This document shows, one piece after another, positions 1-13,391 of a stretch of DNA of 64,000 nucleotides. The stretch lies in NCBI GenBank assembly GCA_047967505.1, contig CM106540.1. One strand, written 5' to 3'. Source of the stretch: Dipteris shenzhenensis (lineage: Eukaryota > Polypodiophyta > Polypodiopsida > Gleicheniales). The position numbers and the translations under genes were made by a program. The notes beneath the pieces were generated by a model. It searched no databases and had not been told where the DNA came from. It was given only the letters and a program-made list of their open reading frames with translations. Each line of letters begins with the position of its first letter. Within the stretch, counting starts at the first letter, position 1.

Positions 1-357
1 ATTAGTTTGAGGCTGTGTTAATTTTATTATGACCTCGATAACAAGGGAGGGGTGTTTATGATACTTGTCTTCCCAACTTAAGTTAAAGCTGGTTCTCACC
101 GTTTTTCTTGTTGGATGGTGACAGGTAGGCAGACTCCCCTCTTCAATAAAAGTGATGCTTACCAGGACTTATCCAAGCTCAACTTCTATACATTTTCCAC
201 AAAGTCATTTCTACAAAATGGCCCACTGTTGGTTTCCTTTATAAACAGGGATTCACCGACTTGTACAAACTTTTTCGTTAATGCATTTGGTCCTATTCCA
301 TTGTCTAGCTTCACTCTTTTGTCTTTTCACTATGCAAAGGGGTGTTGTCAAATCTTC

Positions 358-377
358 CACACACACACACACACCCT
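358..377. repeat. (CA)n microsatellite
   Basis: An uninterrupted CA dinucleotide tract followed by C-rich sequence. No coding meaning. Confidence 0.8.
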
Positions 378-1082
378 AAAAAACCCCCTGCCTCTTCCCG
401 CCCCCCCCTTTTTTCCCTCGATTTGTCCCATTTTCTAGTTTACCCCCCATTTTTTCGTTACATTATTCTCACTACTTTAACAAATGTCTCCTTCGTTTTT
501 TTAAAAAAATCTCCTAATAATTCCCCTACCTCCTTTCACACTACACCCCTTAATCCCAAAATTCTATATATATATATAAGGTTTTTTTTTAAATCTCTTT
601 TTATTTTTATTTTTAGTCCCCCCTTTTTTAATAGTTAAAATCTCCTCCAAAATGTTTGTTACTAATCTCCTAGCTGGGTTTTTCGTTACTAATCTTTTGA
701 TTCTAAATTATTGCGCTATAGAGATAAAAAATGTTTTTTTTAATGCTTTAAAACTAAATTAAACCAACTAAACCCATTTTAAACTAAAAGCTTTACTAAA
801 TCACTCCCTAACCTATGCGATAATCTAACTCCCTCTCCTGACTCTTTGAACCGACTCCCTTTTCCCAACTTCAAAGCCTATTTAAACTCCCTAAGCTATG
901 CCTAGTCTCACTTCACCTCTCTAGTTTCTACTCAGTGCAACTAAGGGAATGCGCTCCTAGTGTCCCTGCCTCCCTACTCATCGCTATCTACCTCCCTTAG
1001 TCTGTGCACGGTCTAGTACACCCTAGCCCTCTTGTGCATATCTATCCTACTCTAAGTACTCCTTACTTACTAGCTCTGCATA

Positions 1083-1165
1083 GACACACACACACACACA
1101 TGCACGCACGCACGCATGCATGCACGCACACACGCACACACGCTCTCTTTCTCTCTCTCTCGTCC
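1083..1165. repeat. Compound AC / ACGC / CT microsatellite
   Basis: Alternating AC, then GCAC and GCAT tetranucleotides, then CT repeats. The alternating purine-pyrimidine part could adopt Z-DNA; this is a structural inference only. Confidence 0.75.
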
Positions 1166-4042
1166 CCTTGGGTACCCCTATGATCTTAGGGTGTACATCT
1201 TGGGTGCACATGAGTCATATGCTATGGTTCCCCATAAAGGGACGGGAGAGGAGTATCTTATAATACTGATTCTTTGATTTACTTTATGTTGATGTTGTTA
1301 GGATTATGTCTTTAAGTTGCTCATGAGAAGACCTTATCATTTTTTGGAAAAATGGATACTAAAGCTTATGGCATAATGAGAGTTGGTATGACCAAAATGA
1401 ATGTTATTTTATTTTACACTTTAAGTGACATACATCAATTTTTTAATTCCTCATGCTAAGGTGTGGCCCATGATGGATTACTGGGAGTCATGGGGCTATA
1501 TATGGACCACTAGGTGCATCTAAGAGTGGGGGATATTATGTAAGGGGGTGCGTATTAGTATAGGACCACCATGTTCACACACCATTAGATATTTATGGAG
1601 AATAAGAGGTATAAGGGACAATATGGGAGTATTAGATTTGATAAAAGTATGGTACTTGAGACCTTTGTCCCTTATATCTACACCTTTGTGTATCCGATTA
1701 GGTAGATGTGGTTATTGGAACTCCAGAATTGCCTTGAACCACCATACCATCTCCTCCAAGAGACTAACTACACCTCAGTGGGGTCTATTGTGGAGGGTGA
1801 CAGGGTGGTACTTTTGGAAAAAGTCACCATGTGCCCTTTATCTTTCCCCCCTTCCTTTGCCTTGGGAACCTTCCCTTCACACTTTGCTATTCGCTCTTTG
1901 TTATTAGTTACTTTGACATTTGATGTGAGTAGAGCCTCCCGACTTCTGTTCACCTTGATGGATTCCTTGCTCACCTCCTTGCTTGGATATTGCACCCTCA
2001 GGCATTCTTGGGAGGTAAATATCACCAAATGTCTATGGGCTCCCCTACTTCTATGCCATTATGGGTTTCATGTGTTATTCATGTCCTAACTCCATGGTCA
2101 TGCTCTTACAACTCTTTGTTGTCATCCAAGTAACCTTCAAAAGATTGTTCTGGAGGAAATTCATTTAGGAACCACTTGATTGGTTTTAGAGCTTTTGCGG
2201 TCAATAGGAGTATACTGCTAGTGTCACTAGCTCTCACGCTTGTATGTAGACACAAACATTTTGTTACTACAAGTTCATCTACTGCTCTGTTGTTATGGGT
2301 TTCCCCATAATGTTGGCACCTTTCAAATGATATTAACGCATAGTCCAAAACACTACTTATGAAGAGGGACTACCCTCTATGACTCAAGAACTCCCCTGTG
2401 ACTCAAATTTTGGTAAAGGATTGCCCACTACTAGAGGATTGCACTCTGCTGTGATATATTCGACGACTCTTACACGATATGACCTCTTGATTATTGAGAC
2501 GAAATGGAGATTGCCTCAGACTAGATTGTGTCTCTCTAAAATGCACTTGAACACATGGCTAACCAAATGAAGAAGCTGGCCAAGGGAAGCAACATCCATT
2601 ACATGACGGAGTTTATAGCTTCAAGACATATAGATATTCGTAGTTCTAATACATGTTTTCATGGGAAGTTAACATTTTACTGTTACCTTTGCAATGCTTA
2701 GAGCATTACCAACTTGGCCACAAGCCCATCGAGTGCCAGGGAGCCTATTCCAAATTTGTGGCCATGTCAGAGGGTTGAGACTTTGTGTCATGAGAGATTA
2801 TGTGATGTGTGTGCTTGCTGTAGAGCGATCCTTTGGACTAGTAACATTACGTTAGCTCATCTTGGTGGATTGGCCTTTACCTCTTCACTCAATTGCACGA
2901 CGATACTGCTGACCCAATATTGGATACCAGTATGACTAGGGCTATTGTGGTAGAATTTCAGCAAGAGATACGTTCTCTTTTGGTTCAACGCCTTGTTATT
3001 AGTTGATTGGAGCATTTATTTGTGTGAAGCAGGCTAGGAGCACAGCACGACTATTGCCTGCAAACACTTGTTGGATTACATGGCTTTCTTACCTAGAAGT
3101 GTGGCTTAAACATCTGGACCAATAGAGTTAGATGCATCAAGCAGTATAGTACTCCATGTGCCTACAAGCTAGTCGATTGGCCTCTATTCTATTCATGCTT
3201 CTACTAGAGCCAGTAGCGTTGCTTCTACTAGAGCCAGTACTTGAGGGGTTGCACCTTTACACTGCATACCAAGCTTTGATACAAACCTTTATGGCACCAT
3301 GGTGAATTTGTCATTTCACAAGGATCCACATGGGTCGTAGTTCCTATTCATTAAAGGGTCGTGGGAATATTCCTCATAGCAGCACATGGAACTCCAAAGC
3401 CTCAAGACCTCTAGAGGATACATTAATGCAATCTTGGCCTTGGAAAAGAGTTCAACAAGAGCTGGGTCTCACTCGAGCATGGCTGGAATTGGTTTTACCA
3501 GAGCCAAGCCCACATACGTAAGATAGATATTAGAGAAAGACGTACAAAAAATAGATATGCCACACCCATATACAAAAGAAAATACCGTAATTAGGGATCC
3601 TCCTCTAATGACTTTCTGAAAACATTGAAAAATTTGATGTTGCTGCCTTCGTTAAGGCTTTGTACAGTTGCCATTTCTTATTGAGATAGGGAAGCCCCAT
3701 ATGGAAACTACACTAGAAAGCCTCTATGATGTGATGATTTCGAGGCTTATTGGTTTCTGAGGGGTTTGGGAGTCCTTACACTAGAACCACCTGGGAAAAA
3801 TGCCGACATGATAAATTTATATGGAATCAAATGCCTAAAGTGACTCTAACCCAAGATATAGAGCAAATATTAGGCTACTCCGTGGGATGTACATCCCGAC
3901 TTGCTAGAGAGAGCATGCATCCATGGGTGCAATATAATATAAATATACAAGGAAGAGATCTATAATGTATGTTAATTGGAATACAGATCCCGATTTATAC
4001 AAGAACAAGATCTATAATTCATGAGAATGAGTGGTTGCCATT

Positions 4043-4212
4043 TTTATGGCCCTTGTTATGTTTGGCCCATATGACCTTTTTATATGGCCGATATGGCCTA
4101 TACTTTGGGCCATTTTATATATGGCCTTTATGGCCCTTTTTATGTTTGGCCCGTATGACCTTTTGTATATGGCCTATATGGCCTATACTTTGGGCCAATT
4201 TATATATGGCCT
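4043..4212. repeat. 84-bp tandem duplication rich in ATATGGCC
   Basis: Two adjacent units of about 84 bp begin at 4043 and 4127. They share the order TTTATGGCCC, ATGTTTGGCCC, TATGACC, ATATGGCC and TATACTTTGGGCCA. Within each unit ATATGGCC-type submotifs recur, so there is a finer repeat inside the larger one. Open frames here come from the repeat. Confidence 0.8.
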
Positions 4213-5037
4213 ATAGTGCCTTTTACTAGTTTTTAATTCTCTTTGGGACTTTAGGGTACTTGGATGGTACTCCATTAGCCTACACTTTGACCCCATGAGA
4301 GGGTTTAGCTTTGAAATTTTACTACTAGATGGTGGCCCTCGAAGTGGAATGAATTTTAGATTTTATTGTTTATTTTATTTTAATTACACAGAGGAAGGAT
4401 GGAGAAAAAGGAGTTCTTTGATCTTTTGGACTTTGGATTTCCCTATGAAAAGTCATGACTATTATTATATGGGATCCGTTGAATGAAAATGATTTTCTAA
4501 CATTTAAAAGTCAAACTTTTCTTGGAATCTATGTTACTTCATTAAGACAAAGAGTAGTGATAATGCCAAGAACTTAGTGCCATTTTTTAGCCCTTAGGGA
4601 GATCTTTTGGGCCTTTTTCCATTGGAAGGTATCAATGATAAGGTACTTTGGACATGATACTATGGCATGGAATAGTCTGTTACTAAGAGTGCAACATGGG
4701 CCATTGAAGCAAAAGGCCCAGGTTATCCAACACTCAGGGAATCAAGATTTTCAAGCATCAGATAGTACTTCATTATGATCATTATAATTGCCAACCTTGA
4801 TTACTTTTTGAATGTATCAATGCCAAGATTTGTTTATTGCTAATCTAGATAGAGTGATAACCATATGTTGGCATTGAAGCCTGCTTCCATTGATTCAAAA
4901 AGTTGTACAAAAATGACCCTTTTGGAAATCTTAATACCTCACATAAACCCCTTCTCATTCATTATCTTACTATTATGGTTAACCCTTGTTCCAATACACA
5001 AGATATCAGACCAGTCGGCCACGTTAGCAATCACAAG

Positions 5038-5040
<3 letters not shown>

Positions 5041-5080
<40 letters not shown>
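5041..5080. repeat. (CT)20 microsatellite
   Basis: A perfect 40-bp CT tract. Similar CT/AG tracts occur in ABCB intron 3 and at about 55.27 kb, so they are a general property of this genome. Confidence 0.95.
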
Positions 5081-5083
<3 letters not shown>

Positions 5084-6884
5084 CATGTAGACTCAATTGT
5101 GGTGCGCCTTAACCTAACGTGTTAAGTGGAAGATATGGACTACAATCTTATCTTGCCGAAGAAGAGCGCTTGTGACTCTTGCAAGATTTCTATACACATG
5201 AAACGGTAGCAAAGCCAGTTAAAAGTACAGCCAATACAAGCCCTGATACCGTCGAGATATGCTCTTATACCCTCCTTATACCACTGGTTTTTCTATACAT
5301 CGTTGGTATATATGTGCTTATTAGTGGTATTATATGCATTATTACTCGTATTATACGTATTACGGGTGGTATAATTATTTGGTTCATTGGTGAATTTTTA
5401 AGGTTATCAACATGATCACATTATTTTCATGCATTTCTAGATGAAAATGGCATTTGTGAATAACGGGTTAATGCAAATATGAAGATGTTAATAAAATCCC
5501 TGCTTTTAGCTCATAAATTGATTCTTCGATCCTGCTCTCACCAACATCAATCCACCAAATTCGGATCTCAATTTTGATCTCCTATAGAATGGTCCCTTTC
5601 TTAAAGTCAAAGAATTGGCATTTATGTAAGGAGAGAGAGGGGACCTTTGGAGACAAAGAAGGGCATAATAGATGCTATTTAGGTATTTTTTTGAGAATAA
5701 GGTCACAACCTTGTATAATGTGGCTTAAAAAATATCCACTTTGATGAACTGATTCTCTATGATGATTCTCTATTAGAAGTGTTTACCTTTTGTGCACCTT
5801 ATAGAAAGACATCCTCAACTACTACTACTAAATTTTTCCACTATTACTGCTTTGATGCTGCAAATTACAGCACATCATGTACCCCAGTATGAAGCCCTTT
5901 TCCTAACACCACCTTAGTAGTAGAAACAGATTGTGATGCCTCAACCACCCAATTGTTGATACCTCTAGATGAATTCCTGCACACCTTTCTTGGATTCCTT
6001 GGGATCTGCTTCACCATCATTACTAAGCCACCGGAGAGGAGCATGCCCTATAGACGGACCCAACTACTCCATTTCTCAATAGATGGTGCTCATCCAATCC
6101 CTTGGTTGCTTTTCTCAATTGACTGTAGCTAAACCTTTGGGGCATATGGTCGAGGCACAAGGGCTCTATGTGTTAGTCACTCTTTCATTTGAGACACTTG
6201 TACCATAGGAAGAACTTGATCAATACATGTCCCAGTGCAAGCAATATAGCAAAGCACGAGATAATGACAACAACTGCTAGATAGGGAACTTCATCTTCTT
6301 GTGAATTCCCCTGACATTGAAAGTGGAGTAGAAGTGCCAATGTTGCCAAACTCCATGCATAAACATAGTATAAAACATTCACAAATAGTCCAGTATGGAA
6401 ACAGAAAAGCCACAAGTGAGATTCCTTGTTGGATTTAAGGCAATTGATTTAATAACTAAATTGATTTTTTGCCTATATCTTGAGCTCTTTGAATAAGTTA
6501 TGTTAACAAACACTTGCTCTGACACTAGTGTAACAATTTATAATTGATAAACAAAGGCTTCCTATTCATTTTCCTCTTAAACATGGACTCTATTGAAAGC
6601 CACTCCTCTATGTGTTCTACCTCAAGTCAAGTGTCTTTCATCACAAGCTAGCTCTCTCTAGAATCACCCTTAAACCTAACACGCGCCAGATGGCCTCTTT
6701 ACTTGGTGCCATGTGTCCCACAAGGGACTTTTCCATAAAGCCCTCATGAGTTCCACAAGCACATCTTCTCTATTGCCTAGGTCTAGGAATGACCCTTGGA
6801 CCAAGTCCTCTAGGCCCTCTAAAGTAAGCATCGGTGAGCCTTCATGGTTTCCCATATACCAAAGCCATTCCACAACATTCCATG

Positions 6885-7330
6885 TTTACGGTTGAAGTAA
6901 CAAAAACTGGGCAAGAACTTAGGCAAGAAGGATTGATAGATGATATACTCTATGTTCCAAATCTCAACAAGAATCTCTTATCAGTTGGATAGATAGGATA
7001 GAAGAGTTACAATGTAATCTTTGATGGAGATCAATACACTTTTAGAGATAAATCGAAAGGATTCCAAATTGTTGGGAAAGTACTGAAACAAGGTAGACTA
7101 TTTAGGATGATAGGTTTAATATCTAATCTACATGCAATGATAGCAACATATCAACCCATGCCTATCTGCAAATTATGGCATAAAAGATATGGAGTTGTTA
7201 TAAGCTTGATGCAGTTCATAAGGCAAAAACCAGCGATCCATATTCCAAGAATCAAAATTCTTGGAAAATAATGTAATGCATATCTCTTGGGTAAACAAGC
7301 TAGAGTGAGCTTTGGCAAAAGCATAACAAG
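6885..7330 (+). pseudogene. Ty1/copia pol fragment (protease tail / GAG-pre-integrase)
   Basis: Reading through stops, the plus strand encodes the typical copia stretch DDILYVPNLNKNLLSVG, then YNVIFDGDQYTF, then a GAG-pre-integrase-like CKLWHKRYG and a terminal GKQARVSF. In the family this region links the protease to the integrase zinc-binding domain. At least two in-frame stops follow LLSVG, and no LTR, gag or RT was found nearby. This is a short dead fragment. Confidence 0.75.
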
Positions 7331-10217
7331 GTGCTGTTGGTAGAAGATAATTACTTAATTAGTTGAGGCAATGAAGGGTGTGTGGAGACTCCGAGTGTAC
7401 ATAGTTTATTGGTTGTTGAATGTATTTGTAAAGAAGCATCTAAGCTTCCATTTTACCTCCCATTCAATGCTATTTATTGTTTGGTAGAGATGTCATCTTA
7501 AATGTCATGAACATGTTGCACTTCATAAGTATGATTGAAGGAGGTGAATGCGCGAGATTCTTTCGACTTGATTTTAGGTTGGTGAATAGCTAGGAGATCC
7601 TTTTAGCTTGCACTTCATAAATTTAATTAAAGGTGGTGGGAAATTTTGATTCTATGTTGGTTAGTATGGTCTAGTAGGTTATACATTTATAACTCATAAA
7701 AACCTATGTTGGGGATCTGATATGCTTTCTTTGAATTGGGATGTTAGGGGTTTGTTTGAGGCATTCAGAAAGGTGAGTGTAGAAAACCAAGCAAGGCTAA
7801 GAAAGAGAGCAAAGAAAGTGAAGAAATTGAGCAAGTACAATCATGATGGCTTGTTTTTAAATACATGTTGGTTGTGTTCCAATGATAATGCTTGTAAAAA
7901 CATAATTTAGATTGATTACTCAAGAATAATCTATGTTAAGAGCTAAATTATAAAAAGGGAAATGATATTAACATGCTTCTGTTATCTTTTTATAACCCAT
8001 TTATAATCCTATATACATCCATAAAAATCCATATTACATATCATGATATCCATTTTTCTCTTAATGAAAAGAAGAAGATTATCAAACTATTGCTTTCCTA
8101 TGCTATCTACTCCTCTCTCCCAAGAACTCTTGCTTTTTAGAGCAAGCTCGTGTAACCTCAGGATGGCAAGAGGAGACATAGTGGTAAGCAAAGAGGGGGC
8201 CACCTCGAAGGATGTTCTCTCTTTATGGAAGACCATTATCCTACAACATTGAACAAGCTACTGGTGCTGGAATAGGGAAGTAGGACTTTGTGTATGAAGG
8301 AAGGGCTAAGTTATAAGAGGAATTCACCACCAAATCCTATGGTAGACTAAGTATACCACCCTTGTATTATTAACTGATAAACACTTGGCAATTACATGGG
8401 CATCCTAAGTTTATGGTCAATTTATGTTTTGCACTTACATACACATCGTTCAATCGAGAGGTGTTTCCATGCAAGGGAAATGCCCTGCTCGTTTGAGCAG
8501 CAGTAGAGGGAGGGTTGGTCCACATGCCTGCTAGACATGGAAAGTTGCAGGCAATTTGCCCAAGGCCTCCCGCACCTATGCGGTAGGAGTCCAAGCATTT
8601 TTGTCACACCCAAACGAGAACCGAATGCGCTACATGCCTCATGACCAGCACTGGATGCGCGCATTTCCACCTGCATGGAAACATGTTTTCATTGGATGGC
8701 ATGTTATGGTTACACTGCTCAACGGGACATAAATGTGCCGTTTTTAGGGTTCTAAATTTGTTTTGAGATCGATTGGTAGTTGCATGAGGTCATTATTCTT
8801 GAAAATATTTGGTGCTTTAAGAGGGCGTTCCCACTTAACGCCATGTTAGCGGGAATGCCAAAGCTCAACGCCAATGCTGCTGGTCATGGGAACTGTTGCT
8901 TTGCTAGCATAAATGCTCAAAATTTGACAACATTTGGCAAGGTAAAGGAAACCAAATGTCTGATTCGTAGATTGAGAGCTGGCGCCAAAATGCTTGGGGA
9001 AAAACCTCAATTTCTCGTCTTTGCAACGCTTGATTTTGACATCGCATCTAATAGAGTGTTAAGTAGGAACGTCTCCGGCATTAAATCTTTTTGGCATTCT
9101 CGCCCGTGGGAACGTCCTCTAAGGATTTGATATGGCTATTTAAGAAGTACTAGTATGCAATCCGCTGTTGTTGCGAGATAGATAGAGATAGAGAGAGAGA
9201 GAGAGAGCTCTTTTTGGCACATGCATTGATTGGTTCTTAAATTGCTAATCAATTAACCTTGCATACTTGGATTGGCTTTTGAAAATTTGGCTAAGTCTTA
9301 ACCCATGGCTTTATCTTCTTCTTTAATTCCATCTCCTCCTTTAAGTATGGGAAGTGGTTATTTAAGTATGGGAAGTCAAGAGAGGTTGTGTATGGAGAGG
9401 TTGTGTTTGGCTCTATCAAATATGTGAAAAGGAGATCCACTCATTATTTAAGGTCTCACCAGGACCACCTTTTCCCATTCCATCCTATGTCCCAATGTAT
9501 GTCTACAATCCAAGAACGAGGAATGAGGGATGGTTAGGTGGGAGAGAACAATCTCAAGACCGGGGCATTGTTGTGTGGTAGAGGAAGTGGGAATGAGGAC
9601 ATTCCATCCTTTTTGCCACCCTTAAAAAGTGGACGATGGATCTTATTTTCATCTTGGCAGTACCGGGGTGGTTCCAAGACTCGGTGCTAGAATAGACCAC
9701 TGTACCCAGTGAAGAATTCAAAGAAGCTCGAGACCCGGCCGGCCAAGGAACATACTACAACATGGACCACCACCGCCAAGATTGGTAGAAATTCTCCAAC
9801 TGCACAAACCGGCAAACGTGGCTTGTGAGCGCAACATTTCAAGTTCTGTCCTCGTATTTCTACAGCGACGCTGCTGGTAACAATACCAACAAGCTTCAAA
9901 CCTACATGTTTCATGAATGTCGAAAAACAAGAACCTTGTGGTGTAGCTGGAGATTCTGGACTTTTTATTACGCTGCTGGCAGATGGAAGGGCAACGTCTT
10001 GTGTGGTAAAGATAATCGATTGATGATGATGAGAGAGTGAGGCAGTGAGCGCGGCTAATAAATGAGGCCAGCCAGCTCCAGCCAAAGTAAAGAAGCTGCC
10101 AAAGACGGTCCTCACTTGTCCCCACGACCCCCCCTTCAATGCCCCCCACCTGCCCTTTTATCATCCAAGCCTCAAGGACGAACTCTCACGTACGCCAACC
10201 TCCAACACTTGTAGTAG
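7331..10217. other. Intergenic region including the ABCB 5' flank
   Basis: No gene recognised. A GA-rich tract lies at about 9179-9207. The last few hundred bases before 10,218 form the upstream and 5'UTR region of the ABCB gene. Two overlapping minus-strand open frames (9687-10164) show no domain and are probably chance frames in this relatively GC-rich flank. No confident TATA box was assigned. Confidence 0.5.
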
Positions 10218-12776
10218 ATGGCTAAGAAGAACGAACCCTCGTCCGGAGAAATGGACGGATTTCGCATCGACCAACACCCTGGTGAGCAGTCCCGTGCGGA
10301 AGGTGTGCCCTCGATGAGTTTGGAGCAGACCAACTCCAAAACTACCAGCAATATGAATCAAGGCTCAGAGCATGGACGGAAAAGCGTGCCGTTTTACGCT
10401 TTGTTCGCGTTTGCAGACAGTTTGGACTATGTTCTGATGTCCGTTGGAGCCGTAGCTGCTGCAACGCATGGTGCGGCTTTTCCGGTCTTCTTCATTATTC
10501 TTGGGAAACTTATTGACGCGTTGGGAAACAGCGGTAGCAACAAAGCTGGAAACTTTCACTTGTCGCACCAAGTGGCACAGGTGTGAGACCTTCGAATCTT
10601 CGATTTCACTTGTTTATCACGATTCCTACCAGTTCCGTATTACTTTTCGTTATTTGCGGGAACAAAAAAACGATTGCAGGTCCAAGTCTTAAATCTCCTT
10701 ACTCTACTTTTCTTGTTATTGCAGTATGCTCTATATTTCGTGTACTTGAGCCTCGTGCTGTGTATCTCAGGATGGCTCGGTAAGTACTTATAACTTCTAG
10801 AGCTTTGTAATCGGATTGACGTGTGACTATTGGAGTCGAGTCGACGATTAGAATTGCGAAGCGAAGCTAGTACATCATCTCGTATTTGTGCGCCTGTAGT
10901 GAAAATATGCATGACAATGACAGCAACAGTAACAGTAACAGTGACAATTATCGTGTTCATGAGGGGAGCAAACTGCAATCTCGAACCTTGTTCTATTATT
11001 CTTTTGTCCCTTGATTAACCGTCATAGGTACGCTTCGATGGTAGGTTTCAAGCACTTCTCGATAAAATGAACGCGGCTTTCTTTGACAGTTGGCTTCTCT
11101 TTAGGACTTGATGTGTTCTTTCACGACTTACGATGTCGTGTCCCGGCCAACTTTTTCTGGAAGTTTCGGTATAATTCTCGCATTCTCTCTGTACCAATGA
11201 CCATGGTGCTTAGCACTGTCTTGTCTCGATGTGTTGACGTCAAGCTTATCGTGGATGTGCAGAAGTCTCATTGTGGATGTATACTGGAGACAGGCAATCT
11301 ACTCGGATTAGAACCAAGTACCTCAGGGCATTGCTCAGTCAAGATGTAGGCTTTTTTGACACAGATACCTCCACTGGTGAAATTGTGGTCGGTATCTCCA
11401 GCGATACTGCTTTGATACAGGATGCCATAGGGGCTAAGGTCTATAATCTCAAACTTTTACTATATGGAAAAATAACAGTGTTTTGCAACGCTCTCTCCTT
11501 CTGCAATCTTTACGACTTTGGTTCGAAGAGCTTCATCCTGCCTCAACTCTTGCATTTTGTGATTTGTTGCTTTCTTCTTTGCAAATTGTTCAAATGTGCT
11601 GCACTGGTATTCATGGGAATAACTTTTCCCGTATCTTTCAAAAAAACACTACCATCATTTCTAGCAGCTTTTGTTGACATGTGAAACTTACGAGTTCCGG
11701 ATGTGTTGCTTGCTTACAAAACTTTTTCAGATACTGTGTTTAACTTTGTATGAAAAAGAGTTTAACCTCTGTTTCCAAGTTTGTTCATGTTGTTAATAAA
11801 CGCATCCAAGTTCAGTGTCGAGCATTCCAGTACTTAGTTTCTTCAAAGAAATAAGATATCCTTGCCTAAATTCTAGCAAAAGTTTGTGGTTTCGTATGTA
11901 GACAAACGCTTAAACAATTGTTTTCAGGTAAAAAAAGTTTAATTTGCGATCTCTACTAAGAGAGGTTGACTTTGTAGCAAAGACGTATGTTAGTTGTTCC
12001 ATACCTCAAGGATTTGAATTTGTAACATCAAAACCTTTACCAGTCTTTTGGGTTTAGTTGCAACCCAAGTCTTCCTTATCTCTGTTTAGTTTGGGCGGTT
12101 CTTATGAACCCTAGAAGACCTAAATTCATTGCAGGGTATTGTAAGACTTCTCTAACTGATGTCTCAAAGTGGCTGAGTTATTGCTTCAAAGTTCAAGTCC
12201 ATACTACCAACTGTCCATGAGCTCACTTTGGAGAAACTTATTGAGAGAAGTTGATATTCCAGTAGATTTAGGTTGGATTTTGAAGGACAGGTTGGGAGTC
12301 ATACAGTCATTTAGTTTTTTAGCTCTTCTCGGATCGTAGAAGAGAAGTGTACTGCAATCTTGCTTGAAACCTTTACGCTCTATTCTAAGATACATTTGAA
12401 AGATTTGAAGTCATGAATAGGAACGCTTGTTTCACAGTTTTTAATTACAGATATGAAAGAGACAGATGTGAAGTTTTAAAGTTGAAAAAACTCAGCCTTG
12501 TATTCTGAATTTTATTGGATGAAACTGAAAAAGCAAGACCTTGATTTGAAAAAGAGAAGGTGCACTAAAGTTGTGATGTCCTTTGTTGGTTAAACTGTCT
12601 TCTAGGAGACTCTTTATTTCAACAAAGCATTGGTTTCCTTATAGCACTAATTGTCCTGTTTTCCTAGCAAACGTCTACATTCTTACATATAAGTTTGAGT
12701 TTACTGAGACTTGTCCAATTGTTCTTGTGTATTGGCTAGTCCTTTGTTTCCTTGTGTTAACAGCAGTTGTAAACAA

Positions 12777-12815
<39 letters not shown>

Positions 12816-13353
12816 TTCTTAACTCTTTTTTTGATGTTCTGATTTTTGTCATTTGGGTTGGGATTTTTAACATACAAAGCACCAGGCTCACCCAAGAGAT
12901 ATTTTCAAAACCCAGATGGGAGCTTGTACTTGGGTATCGATGATAACACATAAGTCTAGCTTTGCTTACTAAATCATTTTTATTTTTTGCCCTTTGAACT
13001 CTCTCTTCTTTATTCTTTGCTTGTTTAATGTCTCTTCTTCACCTGCCGCTTTCGTTGTCATTTTTTGTATGGATGGATATATTCTAGACTCGTGTTGTTA
13101 TATCTCTTGCCTTTCAGTGGCATGCAAGGAGCTTAGTTCTCAGGAGATGGATACATGGGTTATAATAAGCAAGATCAAATGGTTGTGGAGGTGACTCCCG
13201 GTATTCTTTCCAATTCAAAGACAATGTTAGCTCTTTTGTGCTCTGCCATCTTTTTTTCCAAAGTTTCCAAGGCCTGGCTTGCATCAATCTCCTCCGTTTA
13301 CGAATTTCCCCCCACCCACCCCCCCACCCCCCCACACACACAGGCAAGCACAC

Positions 13354-13391
<38 letters not shown>

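Larger units (their letters stand above)
1..6884. other. Gene-poor degenerate intergenic sequence
   Basis: No convincing gene is visible on either strand. The short open frames lack conserved motifs, plausible splice sites or sustained coding character. The stretch holds microsatellites (CA tract about 358-376, mixed AC/ACGC/CT tract about 1083-1165, CT20 at 5041-5080) and an 84-bp tandem duplication (4043-4212). It looks like decayed repeat-derived DNA. Confidence 0.6.

Noticed and set aside
2640-2760. Gag-like CCHC knuckle (CYLC ... GHKPIEC) on the plus strand
   Set aside because: The two halves lie in different frames with a stop between, and no other retroelement motif is near; too weak to list.
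9687-10164. Two overlapping minus-strand frames of about 150 codons upstream of ABCB
   Set aside because: Overlap each other in different frames, lack motifs, and occupy the ABCB promoter region.
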